From NCBI RefSeq assembly GCF_018596335.1, contig NZ_JAHEPS010000013.1:1-53763 (forward strand): 53,763 bases of DNA, read 5' to 3'. The first letter of the stretch is position 1, and each line of letters starts with the position of its first letter. Below the pieces are notes generated by a model that was not told the origin of the DNA, made no database searches, and saw nothing but the letters and a program-made list of their open reading frames with translations. Of this stretch, positions 49,946 through 53,763 are shown piece after piece. This DNA is from Shewanella jiangmenensis. Lineage in GTDB: Bacteria; Pseudomonadota; Gammaproteobacteria; Enterobacterales; Shewanellaceae. Made by a program: the position numbers and the translations under genes.

Positions 49946-51229
49946 ATGAGTACAGATAACGCTTTGCAACTCCAGCCAGGTGCAGCCGCTCGGCAGCGCG
50001 TCATAGTGGTCGGCGCCGGTGTAGTGGGGCTTGCCAGTGCGGTGGCGCTTGCCCGCCGCGGCATTAAGGTCACGGTTATTGATAAGGAAGGCGTGGCCGC
50101 AGGTGCATCCTTTGGCAATGCGGGCCATTTTGCCACCGAGCAGGTGTTTCCGCTTGCCGATCCTGCCTTACTGCCAAAACTGCCCGGTATGCTGCTCGAC
50201 CCTTTGGGGCCATTTCGTATTCGCCCGGCGTATTTTCATAGGGCGCTGCCCTGGTTTCTGCGTTTTGTGGTCAATATGAGTCGTAAAAACCGCGAGCGTA
50301 ACGGCGTTGCCATTAAGGCGCTGAATCTTAACGCAATGGCTGCCACACGGGAGCTGCTTGCCTTTTGCGGCAGGCCGGAGCTGCTGGTTGAAAACGGCTC
50401 GTTGCTGGTATTTGAAACCCGCGACAAGCAGGTGATTGACGCTGAGTTTCGCACCTATCGCGATGCAGGTGTGGCGGTAAAGCTGCTTAATGGCGATGAG
50501 GCCCTTGCGCTGGAGCCAAGCTTAACGGCTGCGGTTACCGCTGCGCTCTGGTTTACCGAGGTAGGCCATACCCCGAGCCCCAAAGCCATTTGTGATGCGC
50601 TGGCAGACACACTCATCAGGCTGGGTGGCAGTATTGAGCTTGGCTGCGTTAAAGAGTTGCAGGGCGGCGGCGCGCCATCAGCGTTGCTGGACGATGGCAG
50701 AAAGCTTAAAGCTGATAAGCTTCTCCTTTGCGCCGGCGCCTGGTCAAAGCCCTTGGCACAAAGCGCGGGCCACAAGGTGCCGCTCGATACCGAGCGCGGT
50801 TATCATCTGATGATGCTGCAGCAAAGTGGCCTTAAGCGGCCGGTGGCATCGTTCGAGCGCAAGTTCATCATTACTCCCATGGACGGCGGCACACGTTTGG
50901 CTGGTACAGTGGAATTTGGTGGCCTTGATGCGCCGATGTCACCGGCGCGCGCCGATTGTTTGCTGCCCCACGCCAAGGCGTTGCTGCCTGAGGTGTTTGC
51001 CGCTGCAACCGTTGACGATGGCGAGCGCTGGATGGGATTCAGGCCATCCATGCCCGACAGTCTGCCGGTGCTGGGTGAAAGCCAAAGCCAGGGAGTGTAT
51101 CTCTGTTTTGGGCATCAACATCTCGGGCTTACCTGGGCGGCAACCACTGCCGAGCTGATGGGGCAACTGATGACAGGAGAAACCCCTGCTATTGAAATGC
51201 GCCCTTACAGTGTGAAGCGTTTTGATTGA
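49946..51229 (+). CDS. FAD-dependent D-amino acid/D-hydroxyproline dehydrogenase
   Basis: 427-residue DadA-like flavoprotein. The Rossmann motif VVGAGVVGLASAVALARRG (about 20-38) binds FAD; GASFGNAGHFATEQ follows at about 53-66. The C-terminal GFRPSMPDSLPVLGES region is the family's substrate-side signature. In this setting it should oxidise cis-4-hydroxy-D-proline to 1-pyrroline-4-hydroxy-2-carboxylate, passing electrons to the respiratory chain. It is nine bases after the dehydratase-like gene, in the same operon, and is followed by a terminator. D-proline or D-alanine remain possible substrates. Confidence 0.85.
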   Translation: MSTDNALQLQPGAAARQRVIVVGAGVVGLASAVALARRGIKVTVIDKEGVAAGASFGNAGHFATEQVFPLADPALLPKLPGMLLDPLGPFRIRPAYFHRALPWFLRFVVNMSRKNRERNGVAIKALNLNAMAATRELLAFCGRPELLVENGSLLVFETRDKQVIDAEFRTYRDAGVAVKLLNGDEALALEPSLTAAVTAALWFTEVGHTPSPKAICDALADTLIRLGGSIELGCVKELQGGGAPSALLDDGRKLKADKLLLCAGAWSKPLAQSAGHKVPLDTERGYHLMMLQQSGLKRPVASFERKFIITPMDGGTRLAGTVEFGGLDAPMSPARADCLLPHAKALLPEVFAAATVDDGERWMGFRPSMPDSLPVLGESQSQGVYLCFGHQHLGLTWAATTAELMGQLMTGETPAIEMRPYSVKRFD

Positions 51230-51235
51230 GGCAGG

Positions 51236-51263
51236 TAAAAGCTAAAAGCTAACAGCTAAAGGC
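51236..51263. repeat. 7-bp tandem repeat, 4 copies
   Basis: TAAAAGC, TAAAAGC, TAACAGC, TAAAGGC in series, starting seven bases after the flavoprotein stop; the last copy enters the terminator stem. Confidence 0.7.
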
Positions 51264-51283
51264 GACCAACAGGTCGCCTTTTT
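51258..51283 (+). terminator. Terminator after the flavoprotein gene
   Basis: AAAGGCGACC (51258-51267), loop AACA, GGTCGCCTTT (51272-51281), then TT. It can also serve the convergent peptidase gene. Confidence 0.85.
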
Positions 51284-51299
51284 AATTCCGGGCAGAAGT

Positions 51300-52640
51300 T
51301 CATTCCGCCTTAGTGCCTCGGGTCATAAAGGCTTCAATTTCATCGCTGCTGCGGGGGCAGGCGGCTGAGAGGTTTTCACAGCCGTTGGTTGTGACCAGAA
51401 TATCGTCCTCAATTCGAATGCCGATGCCGCGATATTCCGCCGCTACATCCATCGCATCGGCGGGAATATAAATGCCGGGCTCTATGGTAAACACCATGCC
51501 GGGCTCAAGCGCGCGCCAATCGCCGCTGTCATCCTGATAAGGCCCTACATCGTGCACATCCATCCCAAGCCAATGGCCGGTTTTGTGCACCGTAAAGCGT
51601 CTGTAGCTTTCACTCTTCATTACCTCGTCCAGCGAGCCTTGAAGCAGGCCTAGTTCAATCAGCCCCTTGGCCATCACTTCCATGCAGGTTTCATAGAGCA
51701 CATTCCAGCGGGTACCGGGCTTTACCTTGGCAATGGCGGCATCGAGCGCGCTCAGCACCAGATCATGAAGGCGGCGCTGCGCCTGGCTGAATTTGCCATT
51801 AGCGGGAAAGGTGCGGGTAATGTCGGCGCTGTAATGACAATACTCGGCGCCCGCATCAACGAGTACCAGTTCGCCGTCATTTACCGTACAGCAGTTTTCT
51901 TCGTAATGCAGGCAGCAGGCATTGTTGCCGGCAGCAACTATATTGGGGTAGCCCACATCCACGCAGCCGTGCTTGGCAATCTCCAGCATAAAGGTGGCGG
52001 CAAGCACGGCTTCATTTATGCCGGGCGCGGCCGCCTGCATCAGCGCTTTGTGGCCTGCGACCGATGCATTCGCCGCATGGCGAATTAAGCTGATTTCAGT
52101 TTCGGATTTTATCACCCGCATCGGGTGCAGTACGGACGCCAGAGTCGCAAGTTGCCGATAGGCCTTGGGCACATCAAAGGGCGTTTGAAAGCGTTCGCGG
52201 TTAATGAGCTGCCAAAGGTTGGGCAATCGATTTAGCTCGTCACTGACATAAATCCGGGTTTTGCCTTTTAAAAGCGTAAGCAGCGTTGGTTCGAACTCGT
52301 CGATAGTAAAGGCCGCATCTGCGCCATAGTCAGCCACAGCGCCTTCGGGGCCCGAGCGGCGGCCAAAGCTCACTTCGGCATCTTTATCCCGAGGGCGGCA
52401 AAACAGCACGAGCCTGTCATCAGTGTGTTCTCGGTACACCAGCGCAAAGGCATCTGGCTCGCCAAAGCCGGTGAGGTACAAAAAGTCGTTGTCCTGACGG
52501 AAGTGGTATTTGATGTTTTTACTGCGCACTTTTTGGCTGTAGGCTGCCATGACCACCAAACTGCCGTCGGGCAGGGCGTCGAGCAGTGCTTTGCGGCGGG
52601 CGAAGTAGAGTGCAGCGACATCATTAACAGGGCTTACCAT
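51300..52640 (-). CDS. Xaa-Pro aminopeptidase (M24)
   Basis: 446-residue two-metal peptidase that removes the residue before proline in peptides. The N-terminal creatinase-like domain (about 1-165) precedes the pita-bread domain, where ligands are visible in LVDAGAEYCHYSADITRTFP, KTGHWLGMDVHDVG and FTIEPGIYIP. ATG at 52640 has GAGG six bases upstream. The size matches E. coli PepP. By its location it may feed proline or hydroxyproline peptides to the neighbouring pathway. An operator-like site is at 52698-52711. Confidence 0.92.
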   Translation of the reverse strand: MVSPVNDVAALYFARRKALLDALPDGSLVVMAAYSQKVRSKNIKYHFRQDNDFLYLTGFGEPDAFALVYREHTDDRLVLFCRPRDKDAEVSFGRRSGPEGAVADYGADAAFTIDEFEPTLLTLLKGKTRIYVSDELNRLPNLWQLINRERFQTPFDVPKAYRQLATLASVLHPMRVIKSETEISLIRHAANASVAGHKALMQAAAPGINEAVLAATFMLEIAKHGCVDVGYPNIVAAGNNACCLHYEENCCTVNDGELVLVDAGAEYCHYSADITRTFPANGKFSQAQRRLHDLVLSALDAAIAKVKPGTRWNVLYETCMEVMAKGLIELGLLQGSLDEVMKSESYRRFTVHKTGHWLGMDVHDVGPYQDDSGDWRALEPGMVFTIEPGIYIPADAMDVAAEYRGIGIRIEDDILVTTNGCENLSAACPRSSDEIEAFMTRGTKAE

Positions 52641-52697
52641 AACATCCTCGGGTGGTATCGGCTTCAAGATACGATATAGATTGATGGCTTGCATGTT

Positions 52698-52711
52698 AGT
52701 TGTATGCAATA
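52698..52711. promoter_or_regulatory. Operator-like site before the peptidase gene
   Basis: AGTTGTATGCAATA matches TATTGTATACAATA at 11 of 14 positions and lies 58 bases before the peptidase start codon. It may place the peptidase in the same regulon. Confidence 0.35.
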
Positions 52712-52813
52712 TCCAAAACAAGCGGAAAACTTATCTCAGGCGCGGAAGTTGGCGGTGCATTTCGGTTGCAGGAGTGGAATAATAGCGCCACTTGCAACTC
52801 CGGAGTGATTTAA

Positions 52814-53362
52814 GTGAACCGAGCGGTATTTCTCGACAGAGACGGCGTGATCAACAAAGACCATGGATACGTACATCAGGTGGACGACTTTGAATACATT
52901 GAAGGTGTGTTTGAAGCCTGCGCTGCGCTGAAAAACATGGGCTACAAGCTGGTGGTGGTCACCAATCAATCCGGCATTGCCCGCGGCATGTACACCGAGG
53001 ATGAGTTTCATACACTCACCGAGTGGATGGATTGGAACTTCGCCGACAAGGGCGTGGATTTTGATGGCATCTACTATTGCCCGCACCACCCGGACAAAGG
53101 CATTGGTGAATATAAAACTGACTGCGAATGCCGTAAGCCCAAGCCGGGCATGATGCTCTCCGCCGCCAAGTTCCTCAAAATCGATTTGTCCAAATCCGTG
53201 ATGGTGGGTGACAAGGCCGATGATATGCGCGCCGCCGAGGCTGCGGGCATTCCGACAAAAATTCTGGTCAGAAGCGGTAAGGTCGTCGACAGTGAAGGCG
53301 AAGCGCTTGCGACCGTGGTACTGAACAGCATCGCCGATGTGCCCGGCTTTCTTAAGGGGTAA
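52814..53362 (+). CDS. gmhB: D-glycero-beta-D-manno-heptose-1,7-bisphosphate 7-phosphatase
   Basis: 182-residue HAD-family phosphatase of the lipopolysaccharide heptose pathway. Catalytic aspartates D8 and D10 lie in VFLDRDGVINKDHGYV. A zinc site is formed by C89, H91, C104 and C106 (CPHH and CEC), typical of GmhB. Starts with GTG. It lies just before an rrn operon, as gmhB does in E. coli (rrnH). Confidence 0.95.
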   Translation: MNRAVFLDRDGVINKDHGYVHQVDDFEYIEGVFEACAALKNMGYKLVVVTNQSGIARGMYTEDEFHTLTEWMDWNFADKGVDFDGIYYCPHHPDKGIGEYKTDCECRKPKPGMMLSAAKFLKIDLSKSVMVGDKADDMRAAEAAGIPTKILVRSGKVVDSEGEALATVVLNSIADVPGFLKG

Positions 53363-53490
53363 GTCAGCTGCTGACTAGCTCTTTTTATAGCGACGAGCCG
53401 GTATTTTGATGAACTTTGGCTATAAAACTGGCAAAAAACGCGGTCATGGCTAAAATCTATCCACTCGGCGTGTTGCGATAATAAAAGTGC

Positions 53491-53518
53491 TTGCACTTCC
53501 GGATCCAGTCCCTATAAT
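53491..53518 (+). promoter_or_regulatory. rrn P1-type promoter
   Basis: TTGCAC (53491-53496), 16-bp spacer, perfect TATAAT (53513-53518), followed by a GC-rich discriminator (GCGCCTCC), as in stringently controlled rRNA promoters. Confidence 0.85.
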
Positions 53519-53557
53519 GCGCCTCCATCGACCGACGGCAAACGCCAAACACGGTCC

Positions 53558-53575
53558 GCTCTTTAAAAATTTATC
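53558..53575 (+). promoter_or_regulatory. boxA antitermination site
   Basis: GCTCTTTAAAAATTTATC in the rRNA leader, close to the E. coli boxA (TGCTCTTTAACAATTTA); binds NusB/S10 for rRNA antitermination. Confidence 0.8.
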
Positions 53576-53685
53576 AAGCAATCTGTGTGGATGCTCGCAG
53601 GTTGATGAAGTCGACAAAACGATTTTATCAATGAAGGAGTTTTCATGCAGAGCATGACAGCAGAAATTCATTGAGACCAAAACTT

Positions 53686-53763
53686 TAATTGAAGAGTTTG
53701 ATCATGGCTCAGATTGAACGCTGGCGGCAGGCCTAACACATGCAAGTCGAGCGGCAGCACAAG
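53686..53763 (+). rRNA. rrs: 16S ribosomal RNA, 5' end (partial)
   Basis: The sequence from AATTGAAGAGTTTGATCATG onward is the universal start of bacterial 16S rRNA, including the standard forward-primer region, and runs to ACACATGCAAGTCGAGCGG. It is cut by the end of the window. The 5' end is placed by comparison with E. coli. Confidence 0.97.

Overview
The window is chromosomal DNA from a marine gammaproteobacterium, most likely Shewanella or a close relative such as S. amazonensis. This rests on the gene order (topB; xthA-yciI-yciB; trpEGDCFBA; rnm/yciV-yciO-scpAB-rluB; yciK; sohB; an ActP-type symporter pair followed by a cNMP/CBS/DUF294 protein and a DnaQ-like exonuclease; gmhB next to an rrn operon), the trpCF fusion, and many chemotaxis and c-di-GMP type genes. 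No phage, transposon, CRISPR or plasmid functions are visible. The genus is an inference from remembered gene orders; no search was run.

Layout. 1-5.3 kb: a small membrane protein, topoisomerase III, a 62-residue protein, a repeat-filled intergenic region and a prolyl-iminopeptidase-like hydrolase. 5.4-10.2 kb: a YcbL-type metallo-hydrolase and two chemoreceptors flanking a DUF1097 membrane protein. 10.3-14.3 kb: exonuclease III, YciI, YciB, an alpha/beta hydrolase with a long Ala/Glu tail and an isochorismatase-type hydrolase. 14.6-21.7 kb: the complete trp operon on the minus strand with a leader peptide (three consecutive Trp codons), an attenuator terminator and a probable promoter. 21.8-32.5 kb: the conserved yciV-yciO-scpA-scpB-rluB-yciK-sohB neighbourhood, interrupted by a sialidase-like propeller gene, an M14-type hydrolase gene and a VolA-type lipase lipoprotein gene. 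32.9-43 kb: DUF2919 protein, HD-GYP protein, YeeZ-like protein, a DsbA-type oxidoreductase, the DUF4212/sodium-solute symporter pair with a CRP-like site, the nucleotidyltransferase/CBS protein, an exonuclease and an LRAT-like protein. 43-52.7 kb: an orphan FabH-type synthase, then a hydroxyproline catabolic island. 52.8 kb to the end: gmhB, then an rrn promoter, boxA and the first bases of 16S rRNA.

How the genes work together. The clearest pathway is hydroxyproline degradation: 4-hydroxyproline 2-epimerase, a D-hydroxyproline dehydrogenase-like flavoprotein, a DHDPS-family deaminase and 2,5-dioxovalerate dehydrogenase would convert trans-4-hydroxy-L-proline to 2-oxoglutarate. A second proline-racemase homologue with Cys/Thr in the active site looks like trans-3-hydroxy-L-proline dehydratase. 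A GntR/FCD regulator and an Xaa-Pro peptidase flank the set, and the divergent promoter region holds a perfect 14-bp palindrome (TATTGTATACAATA) with relatives elsewhere in the window.

The two most unusual signals are not protein genes. First, short-period tandem repeats (units of 7 to 22 bp) fill many spacers, and three of them run across the stop codon of a gene. Second, the minus strand between the DUF2919 and HD-GYP genes carries a near-consensus promoter and a strong intrinsic terminator about 170 nt apart with no ORF between them, which is what an unannotated small RNA would look like.
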